DNA of 64,000 bases from Microbacterium lemovicicum (GTDB lineage: Bacteria > Actinomycetota > Actinomycetes > Actinomycetales > Microbacteriaceae): assembly GCF_003991875.1 (NCBI RefSeq), contig NZ_CP031423.1, forward strand, positions 1,116,001 through 1,180,000. The letters run 5' to 3'. The notes beneath the pieces are model-generated. The model saw nothing but the letters and a program-made list of their open reading frames with translations. It was not told the DNA's origin and ran no database searches. The first letter of the stretch is position 1; each line of letters opens with the position of its first letter. Positions 34,389 through 43,979 of the stretch are shown here, piece by piece. The position numbers were made by a program, and so were the translations under genes.

Positions 34389-35936
34389 ATGACCTCCCCG
34401 CTCAGCTCCCCGACGTTCATCGCGCCTTCGGTCGCCGCACGTTCCGACGACGGCCGGGTCCGCACCTACGAGGTGAGGACCTTCGGCTGCCAGATGAACG
34501 TCCACGACTCCGAGCGGCTCTCCGGATCCCTCGAGAGCGCCGGCTACGTGCGGGCCGAGGCTGGCGCCGATGCCGACGTCGTCGTGATCAACACGTGTGC
34601 CGTCCGCGACAATGCCGCGGGCAAGCTCTATGGCACCCTCGGCCACCTCAAGTCCGTCAAGGACAAGCGCGACGGCATGCAGATCGCCGTCGGCGGGTGC
34701 CTCGCCCAGATGGACAAGGACGCGGTGCAGCAGAAGGCTCCGTGGGTCGACGTGGTGTTCGGCACGCACAACATGGGGTCGCTGCCGAGCCTGCTCGAGC
34801 GCGCCCGGCACAACGGGGAGGCGGAGCTGGAGATCCTCGAGGCGCTCGAGATCTTCCCGTCCACCCTGCCCACCCGGCGCGACGCGGTCCACAGCGGCTG
34901 GGTGTCGATCTCCGTCGGCTGCAACAACACCTGCACGTTCTGCATCGTGCCGAGCCTGCGCGGCAAGGAGAAGGACCGCCGTCCCGGCGACATCCTCAAC
35001 GAGATCCGGCTGCTCGTCGACGACGGGGCGATCGAGGTCACCCTGCTCGGGCAGAACGTCAACTCCTACGGCGTCGAGTTCGGCGATCGGCAGGCGTTCG
35101 GCAAGCTCCTGCGTGCGGCGGGCGAGATCGAGGGTCTGGAGCGCATCCGCTTCACTAGCCCGCATCCGGCCGCCTTCACCGACGACGTCATCGATGCGAT
35201 GGCCGAGACGCCCGCCGTCATGCCGCAGCTGCACATGCCGCTCCAGTCGGGAAGCGACCGCATCCTCAAGGCCATGCGTCGCTCCTACCGCAGCGAGCGC
35301 TTCCTCGGCATCCTCGACCGCGTCCGCGCGCGGATGCCGCATGCCGCGATCTCGACCGACATCATCGTCGGCTTCCCGGGTGAGACCGAGGAGGACTTCC
35401 AGGACACTCTGCGCGTCGTCGAGCAGGCCCGCTTCGCCACGGCCTTCACGTTCCAGTACTCGATCCGTGAGGGCACTCCCGCGGCCACCATGGCCGATCA
35501 GGTGCCCAAGGAGGTGGTGCAGGAGCGCTACAACCGTCTGATCGCGCTGCAGGAGCGCATCAGCCTCGAGGAGAACCAGGCCCAAGTGGGTCGCGAGCTC
35601 GAGGTTCTGGTCTCCACCGGCGAGGGAAAGAAGGATGCCGCCACCCGGCGTCTGACCGGACGCGCCCAAGACAATCGGCTCGTGCACTTCGACGTGCCCG
35701 ACGGCTCTGCCACGCCCCGCCCCGGAGACGTCGTGACCGTCGTGGCCACGCACGGTGCGCCGTTCCACCTGCTCGCCGACGCCGTCCCGGGAGCCCCGCT
35801 GCGCGTCCGGCGCACCCGTGCCGGCGACGCGTGGGATCGCTCGCAGGCCGAGTCGTGCGCCGTGCCGGCGCCGGGCGACGCGTCGGCTCCCCGCGCCGTG
35901 TCGCTGGGGCTGCCGACGCTCCGCGTCGGCGTGTGA
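34389..35936 (+). CDS. miaB: tRNA-2-methylthio-N6-dimethylallyladenosine synthase
   Basis: This is a 515-residue radical SAM methylthiotransferase that modifies A37 of tRNAs after MiaA. Cys34 ([12 protein letters not shown]), Cys70 ([10 protein letters not shown]) and the Cys of VGGCLAQ bind the auxiliary cluster; Cys178, Cys182 and Cys185 (GCNNTCTFC) bind the radical SAM cluster. A TRAM domain follows and the last 50 residues are disordered. ATG 34389 fits the -10 box at 34373. Its stop overlaps the miaA GTG, so both steps of the same tRNA modification are coupled. Confidence 0.94.
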   Translation: MTSPLSSPTFIAPSVAARSDDGRVRTYEVRTFGCQMNVHDSERLSGSLESAGYVRAEAGADADVVVINTCAVRDNAAGKLYGTLGHLKSVKDKRDGMQIAVGGCLAQMDKDAVQQKAPWVDVVFGTHNMGSLPSLLERARHNGEAELEILEALEIFPSTLPTRRDAVHSGWVSISVGCNNTCTFCIVPSLRGKEKDRRPGDILNEIRLLVDDGAIEVTLLGQNVNSYGVEFGDRQAFGKLLRAAGEIEGLERIRFTSPHPAAFTDDVIDAMAETPAVMPQLHMPLQSGSDRILKAMRRSYRSERFLGILDRVRARMPHAAISTDIIVGFPGETEEDFQDTLRVVEQARFATAFTFQYSIREGTPAATMADQVPKEVVQERYNRLIALQERISLEENQAQVGRELEVLVSTGEGKKDAATRRLTGRAQDNRLVHFDVPDGSATPRPGDVVTVVATHGAPFHLLADAVPGAPLRVRRTRAGDAWDRSQAESCAVPAPGDASAPRAVSLGLPTLRVGV

Positions 35937-36910
35937 GCGCACCCGTCGCGAACAGCGAGCCGGACACGTCGCAGGCGATGGCGGCTCCGGAGGAGGCCGA
36001 CACTCGCCTGTGGGCCGTCGTCGGCGCCACCGGCACGGGCAAGACCGGTGCCTCGCTCGAACTCGCGGAGGCGCTCGCCCGACGCGGCCGTCCCGCCGAA
36101 ATCGTCAACGCCGACGCGATGCAGCTGTACCGCGGCATGGACGTCGGCACGGCCAAGCTTCCCCCGGCCGAACGCCGCGGCATCCCGCACCATCTCTGGG
36201 ATGTGCTCTCTGTGCGCGAAGAGGCCGCCGTCGCCCGCTACCAGCACGAGGCTCGCGCGGCGGTCTCCGCCATCCGCGGTCGCGGTGCCGACGCGATCCT
36301 CGTGGGCGGCTCCGGGCTGTACGTCTCGAGCGTCCTGTTCGACTTCGCCTTCCCGCCGCGCGATGCGTCCGTGCGCGCCGAGCTGGAGGCCGAGCTCGCG
36401 CAGGTCGGTCCGGGGGAGCTGTTCGCGCGGCTGCGCGCACTCGATCCGGTCACCGCGCAGAAGGTCGATCCGCGCAACGGCCGCCGTGTCGTGCGGGCGC
36501 TGGAGATCCTCGCGCTGGGGGAGAGCACCCACGGAGCGGCACTGCCCGAGGAGCCGGTGCCGTGGCATCCGCGCACCCGCATCGTCGGACTCGACGTTCC
36601 CCGTGCGGACCTGATCTCGCGTCTCGACGCGCGCGTGGAGGAGATGTGGGCCGCGGGGCTCCTCGATGAGGTGGAGCGCCTCCGCGCGGACGGGCTGGAA
36701 GAGGGTGTCACGGCCCGCCGCGCCATCGGCTACGCCCAGGCCCTGGAGCAGCTGTCGGGCGCGCTCACACGCGCCGAGGCGATCGCGCAGACCCAGGCGC
36801 TGACGCGCCGCTACGCCCGCCGGCAGGTGTCGTGGTTCCGCCGCTATCGCGACGCGCGCTGGATCGAGGGCGGGCATCCGTGCGCGTTGAACCGGATACT
36901 GGAGTCATGA
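35933..36910 (+). CDS. miaA: tRNA dimethylallyltransferase
   Basis: This is a 325-residue MiaA that transfers dimethylallyl to N6 of A37 in tRNAs reading UNN codons. P-loop GATGTGKT lies at about 31-38; [25 protein letters not shown] and [10 protein letters not shown] are family motifs, and [19 protein letters not shown] is the C-terminal tRNA-binding helix. GTG 35933 overlaps the miaB stop. The first 24 residues are a disordered extension. It ends in an ATGA overlap with the following GNAT gene. Confidence 0.95.
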   Translation: MSAPVANSEPDTSQAMAAPEEADTRLWAVVGATGTGKTGASLELAEALARRGRPAEIVNADAMQLYRGMDVGTAKLPPAERRGIPHHLWDVLSVREEAAVARYQHEARAAVSAIRGRGADAILVGGSGLYVSSVLFDFAFPPRDASVRAELEAELAQVGPGELFARLRALDPVTAQKVDPRNGRRVVRALEILALGESTHGAALPEEPVPWHPRTRIVGLDVPRADLISRLDARVEEMWAAGLLDEVERLRADGLEEGVTARRAIGYAQALEQLSGALTRAEAIAQTQALTRRYARRQVSWFRRYRDARWIEGGHPCALNRILES

Positions 36911-37326
36911 CACACATCCGCGCGTTCGCCATCCGCGACACCGAGTCCGTCATCGACCTGTGGCAGGAGACCGGCCTCACGCGGTCCTGGAACAACCCCC
37001 ACCTCGACATCCAGCGCAAGCTGAGCGTGCAGCCCGAGCTGTTCCTCGTCGCCGAGGACGGCAGCGACATCGTCGGGTCGGTCATGGCCGGCTACGACGG
37101 CCACCGCGGCTGGATCTACTACCTCGCCTCCTCCCCGCAGCGCCGCGGCGAGGGCATCGCACGGGATCTGCTCGCCCACGTCGAGGAGCTTCTGCTGGAG
37201 ATGGGCTGCCCCAAGGTGCAGCTCATGGTGCGACCCGGCAACGAAGACGTGCTGAGCCTCTACGACAAGCTCGGCTACGAGCGGTTCTCCACGACCACGA
37301 CGGGCAAGCGGCTCATCGCCGACTGA
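36907..37326 (+). CDS. GNAT-family acetyltransferase (YpeA-like)
   Basis: This is a 139-residue acetyltransferase. The acetyl-CoA loop is [40 protein letters not shown] is the C-terminal motif, and [23 protein letters not shown] matches the YpeA/RimI-like N-terminus. The substrate is unknown. It overlaps miaA by four bases (ATGA) and is the last gene of the miaB-miaA unit. Confidence 0.9.
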   Translation: MTHIRAFAIRDTESVIDLWQETGLTRSWNNPHLDIQRKLSVQPELFLVAEDGSDIVGSVMAGYDGHRGWIYYLASSPQRRGEGIARDLLAHVEELLLEMGCPKVQLMVRPGNEDVLSLYDKLGYERFSTTTTGKRLIAD

Positions 37327-37374
37327 GGCCCGCGCGCCGCCGTCCCTTCCTCCCGGCGGGTCCGACGGCGCCCG

Positions 37375-37386
37375 TAGACTGAGGGC
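37375..37386 (+). promoter_or_regulatory. Leaderless -10 box of dapF
   Basis: TAGACT (37375-37380) is followed by six bases and ATG 37387. Confidence 0.6.
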
Positions 37387-38250
37387 ATGCCCCAGACGAT
37401 CGCCTTCACGAAGGGGCAGGGGACCGGCAACGACTTCATCCTGCTGCCCGATCCCGACGGCGAGCTCGACCTCTCCGACGCGCAGGTGGCCGCGCTCTGC
37501 GACCGCCGCTTCGGCATCGGCGCCGACGGCATCCTCCGCGTCGTGCGGACTCCCGCGATCCTCGACGGCCATCAGGCGGCCGCGGACGGCGCCGAGTGGT
37601 TCATGGACTACCGCAACGCCGACGGCTCTCCGGCCGAGATGTGCGGCAACGGCATCCGCGTCTACGTCCGGTACCTGCTCGAGACGGGCCTCGCCGAGCT
37701 GCCTGTGGACGGTTCGCTCCTGATCGGCACGCGCGCCGGAGTCAAGCGCGTCTCGCGCCCCGACGAGCACCTCGAGGTCGATCTCGGGGAGTGGCGCACG
37801 GAGGAGGACGAGGTGCTCGTCCGGGCGAAGGGTCTCCCCGTTGCGCGCCCGGGACTGAGCGTCGACGTCGGCAATCCCCACGTGGTGGTCGCGCTGTCCG
37901 GTCCCGACGAGCTCGACGGCCTCGACCTCGCCGTCCAACCCATCCTCGATCCGGCTCCGCGCGACGGCGCCAACATCGAGTTCGTGGTGCCGAGCGACCC
38001 GCTGGTGCACCACGGCGTCGGCTCCATCCGCCTCCGGGTGTTCGAGCGCGGCGTCGGCGAGACCCTGAGCTGCGGAACGGGCGTCGCAGCCGCAGCGCTC
38101 GCCGTGCGTCACTGGGCCGGCGCCGCCGCGCCCGACCGGTGGACGGTCGACGTGCCGGGCGGCACGCTGAGCGTGCGCATGGTCGACGGACGCGTGCTCC
38201 TGTCGGGACCGGCATCCCTCGTCTTCAGCGGACAGGTCGCGCTGGCCTGA
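37387..38250 (+). CDS. dapF: Diaminopimelate epimerase
   Basis: This is a 287-residue epimerase interconverting LL- and meso-diaminopimelate for peptidoglycan and lysine. The two catalytic cysteines are Cys86 ([10 protein letters not shown]) and Cys229 ([10 protein letters not shown]). KGQGTGNDF at the N-terminus contacts the substrate. It is translated from a predicted leaderless message and converges on the methyltransferase gene; a weak inverted repeat (GACGGTCT at 38249 and AGACCGTC at 38290) may end both transcripts. Confidence 0.95.
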   Translation: MPQTIAFTKGQGTGNDFILLPDPDGELDLSDAQVAALCDRRFGIGADGILRVVRTPAILDGHQAAADGAEWFMDYRNADGSPAEMCGNGIRVYVRYLLETGLAELPVDGSLLIGTRAGVKRVSRPDEHLEVDLGEWRTEEDEVLVRAKGLPVARPGLSVDVGNPHVVVALSGPDELDGLDLAVQPILDPAPRDGANIEFVVPSDPLVHHGVGSIRLRVFERGVGETLSCGTGVAAAALAVRHWAGAAAPDRWTVDVPGGTLSVRMVDGRVLLSGPASLVFSGQVALA

Positions 38251-38287
38251 CGGTCTCGACGGTCGAGCCGAGCGAGGCCGCGTCGGG

Positions 38288-38926
38288 CTAGACCGTCTCG
38301 GCGCCCGCGTCGGTGACGCCGTGCCTGCGCACCTTGAGCACCCGGAAGCCACGGGCGGTCGATGCCCGCTGCACCGTGTAGCCGTCGGGGAAGGATGCTT
38401 CGAGCCACCGTTGCAGCGAATCCGAGCCGAGATTGCGCTGCACGACGAGCCAGGCGTCGCTGCGCTCGTCCAGGCGCGGGATCCAGCGCTCGAGCAGGGC
38501 GTGCAGCTCGTTCTTGCCGACGCGGATCGGAGGGTTCGAGCGGATGGTGCGGAACGCGACGCCGTCGGGAACATCCGCCGGCAGCACGGCGTTGACATTG
38601 GTGAGGCCGAGTTCGTCGCAGTTGCGCCGCACGAGGTCCAGGGCGCGTTCGTTCACGTCCACCGCCCAGACGGTGGCATGAGGGGACTGGAGCGCCAGCG
38701 ACATTGCGATCGGACCCCAGCCGCACCCGAGATCCAGGAGATGACCCCCCGGCGGTGGCGGAGGGGTGCTGGACAGCAGCACCTCGGTGCCGGAGTCCAC
38801 GTGGTCGGGGCTGAAGATCCCGCCCGCCGTCGTCACCTCGAACGGCCGTCCGGCCAGGGTGACGCGGATGCGTCGGAGCTTCTCGGGTCCCGCAGGCGTC
38901 GCAGTGAAGTAATGGTCGCTCGCCAT
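38288..38926 (-). CDS. Class I SAM-dependent methyltransferase (RsmC-like)
   Basis: This is a 212-residue methyltransferase. DLGCGWGPIAMSLA (about residue 68) is the SAM-binding motif I, VWAVDVNERALDL is motif II, and SNPPIR is the NPPY-type catalytic motif of enzymes that methylate exocyclic amines of nucleic acids. ARGFRVLKVRR ends the domain. It resembles the C-terminal domain of 16S rRNA guanine-N2 methyltransferase RsmC, so an rRNA target is likely but not shown. ATG 38926 follows a TACGCT box by six bases on the minus strand. Confidence 0.88.
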   Translation of the reverse strand: MASDHYFTATPAGPEKLRRIRVTLAGRPFEVTTAGGIFSPDHVDSGTEVLLSSTPPPPPGGHLLDLGCGWGPIAMSLALQSPHATVWAVDVNERALDLVRRNCDELGLTNVNAVLPADVPDGVAFRTIRSNPPIRVGKNELHALLERWIPRLDERSDAWLVVQRNLGSDSLQRWLEASFPDGYTVQRASTARGFRVLKVRRHGVTDAGAETV

Positions 38927-38938
38927 CCAGCGAGCGTA
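38927..38938 (-). promoter_or_regulatory. Leaderless -10 box of the RsmC-like gene
   Basis: On the minus strand TACGCT (38938-38933) is followed by six bases and then ATG 38926. Confidence 0.5.
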
Positions 38939-39006
38939 GCGGAGAGGCCCCCCAACGGGGGAGGCTAGAGTCTGACGACGTCGCGATGACGTCCTGAAAG
39001 GAACCC

Positions 39007-40524
39007 ATGACAGACACCACGACACCCGTGAACACCGACGAGACGATGGTGGACCCGGTGGATCGTGTGCTGTCGCGCGCCGAGGGACGCTCCGGCGTCC
39101 GCGTGTTCGGCGCCGCGCAGGCGCTGCAGGACGAGGCGACCACCGTCGGAGCGGACTCGGACGGCGATCAATGGGATCGCGAGGACCGCGCGGCGCTGCG
39201 TCGCGTCGTCGGACTGTCCACCGAGCTCGAGGACGTCACCGAGGTCGAGTACCGGCAGCTCCGCCTGGAGAACGTGATCCTCGTCGGCGTGCACCCGCAG
39301 GGCGAGCAGACCGACGCGGAGAACTCGCTGCGCGAGCTGGCCGCCCTCGCCGAGACGGCGGGAGCCGTCGTCCTCGATGCCGTGCTGCAGCGCCGGCCGC
39401 ACCCCGACCCGGCGACGTACCTCGGGCGGGGCAAGGCGGCCGAGCTCCACGATCTCGTGCGCGCCCTCGGCGCCGACACGGTGATCGCCGACACGGAGCT
39501 CGCCCCCAGCCAGCGCCGTGCGCTGGAGGACGTGGTCAAGGTGAAGGTCATCGACCGCACGACGGTGATCCTCGACATCTTCAGCCAGCACGCCAAGAGC
39601 CGCGAGGGCAAGGCGCAGGTGGAGCTCGCGCAGCTCGAGTACCTGCTTCCCCGCCTCCGCGGCTGGGGTGACTCGATGAGCCGCCAGGCCGGTGGCCAGG
39701 TCGGTGCGGGCGGGGCGGGCATGGGCTCGCGCGGACCGGGTGAGACGAAGATCGAACTCGATCGCCGCCGCATCCGCACCCGCATGGCGCAGCTGCGCCG
39801 TCAGATCCGCGACTTCGCCCCGGCGCGCGACGCCAAGCGCGCCGAGCGCAAGCGCAACACGATCCCGTCCGTCGCGATCGCCGGCTACACGAACGCCGGC
39901 AAGTCGAGCCTGCTGAATCGGCTGACGAGTGCCGGCGTGCTGGTCGAGAACGCGCTGTTCGCGACCCTGGATGCCACGGTCCGGCGTTCCACCGCGTCCG
40001 ACGGTCGCGTCTACACGCTGACCGACACGGTCGGCTTCGTGAGGAACCTCCCCCACCAGCTCGTCGAGGCGTTCCGCTCGACCCTCGAGGAGGTCGCGGA
40101 CGCGGACGTCATCCTGCACGTCGTCGACGCCGCGCACCCCGACCCGGCGGCGCAGCTGCAGACGGTCCGCGATGTGATGGGCGACGTCGGCGCGCGCGAT
40201 GTGCCGGAGCTGGTCGTCTTCAACAAGGCCGACCTGGTCGACGAGGGCACCCGGATGGTGCTGCGTGGTCTGGAGCCCCGTGCGCTGTTCGCCTCCTCCC
40301 GATCGGGCGAGGGGATCGACGACCTGCGGGCCGCCATCGAGAAGGCGCTGCCGCTTCCGGCGGTGGAGGTCCGCGCGATGGTGCCCTACGACCGCGGCGA
40401 CCTCGTCTCGGCCGCGCACCAGTCGGGCCACATCCTCTCGCAGGAGCACGAGGAGGCGGGCACGGCCTTGCATGCCTACGTCTCGGAGCGCCTGGCCGCC
40501 GATCTGGAGCCCTTCCGGGTCTGA
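39007..40524 (+). CDS. hflX: GTPase HflX
   Basis: This is a 505-residue ribosome-associated GTPase that splits stalled or hibernating 70S ribosomes in known cases. The N-terminal HflX domain contains ADTVIADTELAPSQRRALED and a Gly-rich GGQVGAGGAGMGSRGPGE segment. The G domain has G1 GYTNAGKSSLLNRL (about 294-307), G3 DTVGF and G4 NKADL. The first 65 residues are an acidic, actinobacterial-type extension. The ribosome site AAAGGA precedes ATG 39007, so unlike many neighbours this gene has a leader. Confidence 0.94.
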   Translation: MTDTTTPVNTDETMVDPVDRVLSRAEGRSGVRVFGAAQALQDEATTVGADSDGDQWDREDRAALRRVVGLSTELEDVTEVEYRQLRLENVILVGVHPQGEQTDAENSLRELAALAETAGAVVLDAVLQRRPHPDPATYLGRGKAAELHDLVRALGADTVIADTELAPSQRRALEDVVKVKVIDRTTVILDIFSQHAKSREGKAQVELAQLEYLLPRLRGWGDSMSRQAGGQVGAGGAGMGSRGPGETKIELDRRRIRTRMAQLRRQIRDFAPARDAKRAERKRNTIPSVAIAGYTNAGKSSLLNRLTSAGVLVENALFATLDATVRRSTASDGRVYTLTDTVGFVRNLPHQLVEAFRSTLEEVADADVILHVVDAAHPDPAAQLQTVRDVMGDVGARDVPELVVFNKADLVDEGTRMVLRGLEPRALFASSRSGEGIDDLRAAIEKALPLPAVEVRAMVPYDRGDLVSAAHQSGHILSQEHEEAGTALHAYVSERLAADLEPFRV

Positions 40525-40560
40525 GACCTGCCGGCGGCGGTCGCGGCAGGGCGTGACGCC

Positions 40561-40620
40561 TCGCCGCGCCCGCTCACCAGCCGGGACAGCCGGGACGTGC
40601 CCTGTCGCCGCGCCCGCTCA
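40561..40620. repeat. 16-bp direct repeat at a gene end
   Basis: TCGCCGCGCCCGCTCA occurs at 40561-40576 and again at 40605-40620. The second copy contains the stop codon of the minus-strand peptidase gene; the first lies 44 bases beyond, in the gap toward hflX. Confidence 0.65.
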
Positions 40621-42579
40621 GCGGGCGGGGAGTTCGCCCTCCAGCGGGAGGACGGGCACGTCGGCGGGCGTGAAGCCGACCACCTGGCCGAGGAAGCTCA
40701 GCTCGGCCTCGAGCGAGGCGACGATCGTCTCCGCCCGCCGGAACCCGTGCGACTCGCCTTCGAAAGCCAGGTAGGCGTGGGCGATGCCGCGCTCGGCCAG
40801 GGCGTCGCGCACCGCCTCGGACTGCGCCGGCGGAACGACCGGGTCCTCCGTTCCCTGCTCGATGAGCATGGGCGTCGTGAAGCGGTCGAGATGCGTGAGC
40901 GGCGACCGCTCGACGTAGAGCGCCTCCGCCTCGGGGTAGGGGCCGACGAGACCGTCGAGGTAGCGCGCTTCGAAGTCGTGCGTGTCGGCGGCGAGGGCGC
41001 GCAGGTCGGCCACGCCGTAGCGGCTGATCCCGGCGGCGAAGACGTCGCCCGCCGTCAGCGCGCAGAGCACCGTCCACCCGCCCGCCGACCCGCCGCGGAT
41101 CGCCAGGCGGTCGGCATCGGCCACGCCGGCCTCTGCGATGCCCGCGGCGGCGGCGATCATGTCGTCGCGGTCGATCACGCCCCACTGCCCCCGCAGGCGC
41201 TCGCGGTAGGCCCGCCCGTAGCCGGTCGAGCCGCCGTAGTTGACGTCGAGCACGCCGATGCCGCGGCTCGTGAAGAACGCGACGTCCATCGCGGCGCCGC
41301 CGGAGGCGTGCGCGGTGGGGCCGCCGTGGGCCAGCAGCAGGTAGGGCGGCAGCTCGCCGTCCGGTGCGGCGACGTCGGGGTTCGTCGGCGGGTAGGCGAA
41401 CGCGTGCACGGGACCGTGGTCGCCGTCGAAGGTCAGCTCCTGCGCGACGGGCAGCCATGCGGCATCCGGAGCCTCGTCCACCGTGCCCCGCACGAGCCGC
41501 GGTGCGGGCGCGGCATCGTCGAGATCGACCTCCCACAGGCCACCGAGCGTGCTCGACCCGGAGCCGCTGAACAGCACGCGGGTGCCGTGGACGCCACCGA
41601 GGAGAAGACGCGAGGACGCGTCGGCGGGGAGTCCGCGGACGTCGTCGCCGTCGAGCACGGCCAGGACGTCCGCGCCGTCGGTGCGGACGGCGAGCACGCG
41701 CCCGTCCGCGAGCGGCGCGAACCAGCGGGCGCCGAGGTTCCACAGCGGGCCGCCGGTGTCGGCATCCGCGGGCGCGACGGCGACGGATCGTCCGTCGAGA
41801 TCGGTGCGGTCGAGGTTCCACCGCCCCGTGCGGTCGGAGGAGTGCAGGATCTCCCGGTCGGACACCCACTCGGGCTGAAGCACGGACACACCCGCTCCTC
41901 CCGCCAGGGTCCGCCACGATCCGACGGTGCCGTCCGCATCGAGATCGCCGACCCGCAGCTCCGAGGCGTCCCAGGGCATGTCGGGATGATCCCACGCGAT
42001 CCAGGCGAGCCGCCGCCCGTCCGGTGACACCTGCGGCGCGGCGAGGAAGTCGCTGCCCGCGACGACGGAGATGAGAGACGCCGGGTCCGCCGACCCGGAG
42101 CCGTCGAGCGGGATCGCGACGATGTCGCGCTGCGGGACGGGTTCGCCGGCGTGCACCTCCCGCACGGCGAGGAGACGACCGGCCGCGAGCACCAGGTCCG
42201 CGTACCGCGCGCGAGGATCCTCGGGCGTCAGGGCCACGGGTTCGAGGCCGACGCCGCCCCGCCACACCCGCTGGTCGCCGCCGTGGACGAAGAACAGCGA
42301 CCCCGTGGCATCCGTCGTCCATGCCCCGCCGCCGTACTCGTGGACGCGGCTGCGCACGTCCCAGGGGGCGGACAGCACCGTCTCGGGTTCGCCTCCGCGC
42401 GCCGCCGCCTCGGCGGTCAGGCGTCGGACCGCGGACCGGCCGTTCTCGGCGGGCAGACGCTCGAGCCACCAGATGTCGTCGCCCACGTAGCGGCCGGCGT
42501 CGACCGGATGGGAGCCGGCGGCCACGTCACGGGCGGAGAGCGGCGACGGCCAGGATCCGTAGGGGAGTGTCTGAGTCAC
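40618..42579 (-). CDS. Prolyl oligopeptidase family serine peptidase (S9)
   Basis: This is a 653-residue S9 peptidase: an N-terminal beta-propeller of WD-like blades (residues about 30-390), then an alpha/beta hydrolase domain. The nucleophile is about Ser498 in IRGGSAGGWTVL, with Asp near 579 (GTEDPVVPP) and His near 611 (FEGESHGF). GYGRAYRERLRGQWGVIDRDD is typical of acylaminoacyl peptidases/DPP-like S9 enzymes. No signal peptide is seen, so it is probably cytoplasmic. The substrate is unknown. Confidence 0.92.
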   Translation of the reverse strand: MTQTLPYGSWPSPLSARDVAAGSHPVDAGRYVGDDIWWLERLPAENGRSAVRRLTAEAAARGGEPETVLSAPWDVRSRVHEYGGGAWTTDATGSLFFVHGGDQRVWRGGVGLEPVALTPEDPRARYADLVLAAGRLLAVREVHAGEPVPQRDIVAIPLDGSGSADPASLISVVAGSDFLAAPQVSPDGRRLAWIAWDHPDMPWDASELRVGDLDADGTVGSWRTLAGGAGVSVLQPEWVSDREILHSSDRTGRWNLDRTDLDGRSVAVAPADADTGGPLWNLGARWFAPLADGRVLAVRTDGADVLAVLDGDDVRGLPADASSRLLLGGVHGTRVLFSGSGSSTLGGLWEVDLDDAAPAPRLVRGTVDEAPDAAWLPVAQELTFDGDHGPVHAFAYPPTNPDVAAPDGELPPYLLLAHGGPTAHASGGAAMDVAFFTSRGIGVLDVNYGGSTGYGRAYRERLRGQWGVIDRDDMIAAAAGIAEAGVADADRLAIRGGSAGGWTVLCALTAGDVFAAGISRYGVADLRALAADTHDFEARYLDGLVGPYPEAEALYVERSPLTHLDRFTTPMLIEQGTEDPVVPPAQSEAVRDALAERGIAHAYLAFEGESHGFRRAETIVASLEAELSFLGQVVGFTPADVPVLPLEGELPAR

Positions 42580-42636
42580 CCGTCCACCGTACGCGGCGGC
42601 GCGGACGCGTCCGCGGGCGACCGGCGCGGCGGCGGC

Positions 42637-43329
42637 TCAGATGGCGCGAAGGACCGCCACGACCTTGCCGAGCACGGTGGCCTCGTCGCCGAGGATGGGC
42701 TCGAAGGCGGAGTTGCGCGGCAGCAGCCAGGTGTGTCCGTCGCGGCGGCGGAAGGTCTTGACCGTCGCCTCCTCGTCGAGCATGGCCGCGACGATGTCGC
42801 CGTTGTCCGCGTCGGGCTGAGAGCGGACGACGACCCAGTCGCCGTCGCAGATGGCGGCGTCGATCATCGACTCGCCCGAGACCTTCAGCATGAACAGGTC
42901 GCCCTTGCCGACGAGCTGACGCGGCAGCGGGAAGATCTCCTCGACCTGCTGCTCGGCGGTGATCGGTATGCCGGCGGCGATGCGTCCGACGAGCGGCACG
43001 AGGGCGGCGTCCCCGACGGCGGGGGCGGTGTCGGCGGGGTTCTCGGTCGAGGTGCCGGGGAGGTCGATGAGGACTTCCATCGCGCGCGTCTTGCCGGGGT
43101 CGCGACGCAGGTAGCCGCTCAGCTCGAGCTGGTTGAGCTGGTGGGTGACGCTGGAGAGCGACTTCAGGCCCACGGCGTCGCCGATCTCGCGCATGCTCGG
43201 CGGATAGCCGTGGCGGGCGATCGAACGCTGGATGACCTCGAGGATGGCGAGCTGCTTGTCGCTGAGGCTCTTGCGGCGGCGGGTCTGAGGCTTGTCGCGC
43301 GCTCCGTCGGCCGGTGCCGGCTCGGTCAT
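42637..43329 (-). CDS. lexA: LexA repressor
   Basis: This is a 230-residue SOS repressor. The winged-helix DNA-binding domain (about 20-85) includes [35 protein letters not shown]. Self-cleavage would occur at the Ala-Gly of GRIAAGIP (about 118-119), with catalytic Ser154 (SGESMID) and Lys191 (ATVKTF). It is divergent from a LysM gene whose promoter contains a SOS-like palindrome. The lexA upstream region has weaker matches (for example TCGAAACCGTATCCGC near 43403) that may be its own operator. Confidence 0.96.
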   Translation of the reverse strand: MTEPAPADGARDKPQTRRRKSLSDKQLAILEVIQRSIARHGYPPSMREIGDAVGLKSLSSVTHQLNQLELSGYLRRDPGKTRAMEVLIDLPGTSTENPADTAPAVGDAALVPLVGRIAAGIPITAEQQVEEIFPLPRQLVGKGDLFMLKVSGESMIDAAICDGDWVVVRSQPDADNGDIVAAMLDEEATVKTFRRRDGHTWLLPRNSAFEPILGDEATVLGKVVAVLRAI

Positions 43330-43484
43330 CTTCGTCTCCTGTCTGAGGCCCTCCTCCGCATCGGTCTTCGAATGTCGGAGGTCGGTGATGGGCTACTCGT
43401 ATCGAAACCGTATCCGCAGACCAGGCCCGCGACGCTGAAGGCGTCCGCGTGTCGTGTTCGAAAGATTCGCGGACATCGACGCGC

Positions 43485-43516
43485 TTGACACCCTACAAGA
43501 TCGAAGATAACTTCGG
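43485..43516 (+). promoter_or_regulatory. Consensus promoter with SOS-like palindrome for the LysM gene
   Basis: TTGACA (43485-43490), 17 bases, then TAACTT (43508-43513) is close to the ideal sigma-70 promoter. TCGAAGATAACTTCGG (43501-43516) is a near-palindrome of the SOS-box type covering the -10 box, so LexA binding would block RNA polymerase. Confidence 0.7.
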
Positions 43517-43586
43517 AAAAGAGATTCGCATCCGGCACTCCCGGCCGAGTGCCGGATGCGAACCTCTCCCCGCCCAAGGAGCAGCC

Positions 43587-43949
43587 ATGACCACCATCGC
43601 TATGACGTCCGTCCGTTCGACCGGCACGACGCGTCTGCGCCTGACCGTCCGCGGCCGCCGGGTCCTGGCTGCCGCGGCGGCCTTCCCCGCCGCCGCCGCC
43701 CTGGCCCTCGCCGTCGTGGGCGGCTCAGCCGCCACCGCGACCCCCGACGCGGGAATGCCGGGGGGCTCGTTCGAGACGGTCACCGTCGCCGCCGGCGAGT
43801 CGCTGTGGTCCATCGCCCAGCACATCGCACCGTCGGCCGACCCCCGTGACGTCGTGTCGGCCCTCGCGCGCCTCAACGCCCTCGAGGGTGGAACGCTCAC
43901 GGCCGGCCAGAAGCTTTCGGTGCCCGCCGAGTACGCCGCCGGGGAGTGA
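43587..43949 (+). CDS. LysM-domain protein divergent from lexA (SOS-linked, DivS/ChiZ-like position)
   Basis: This is a 120-residue protein with a short basic N-terminus (TTRLRLTVRGRRV), one hydrophobic segment at about 28-52 (membrane anchor or signal), a linker and a LysM domain (about 69-115: VTVAAGESLWSIAQHI, then LNALEGGTLTAGQKLSVP) that binds peptidoglycan. ATG 43587 follows AAGGAG. Genes in this position in mycobacteria and corynebacteria encode SOS-induced inhibitors of cell division. Sequence similarity is limited to the general layout, so the role as a damage-induced division inhibitor is inferred from position and promoter. Confidence 0.82.
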   Translation: MTTIAMTSVRSTGTTRLRLTVRGRRVLAAAAAFPAAAALALAVVGGSAATATPDAGMPGGSFETVTVAAGESLWSIAQHIAPSADPRDVVSALARLNALEGGTLTAGQKLSVPAEYAAGE

Positions 43950-43966
43950 GCGCAGGCCCACGGCTC

Positions 43967-43979
43967 TACGATGGGACGG
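43967..43979 (+). promoter_or_regulatory. Leaderless -10 box of hisC
   Basis: TACGAT (43967-43972) is followed by seven bases and GTG 43980. An ATG at 43971 in the same frame overlaps the box and is therefore unlikely to be used. Confidence 0.55.
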
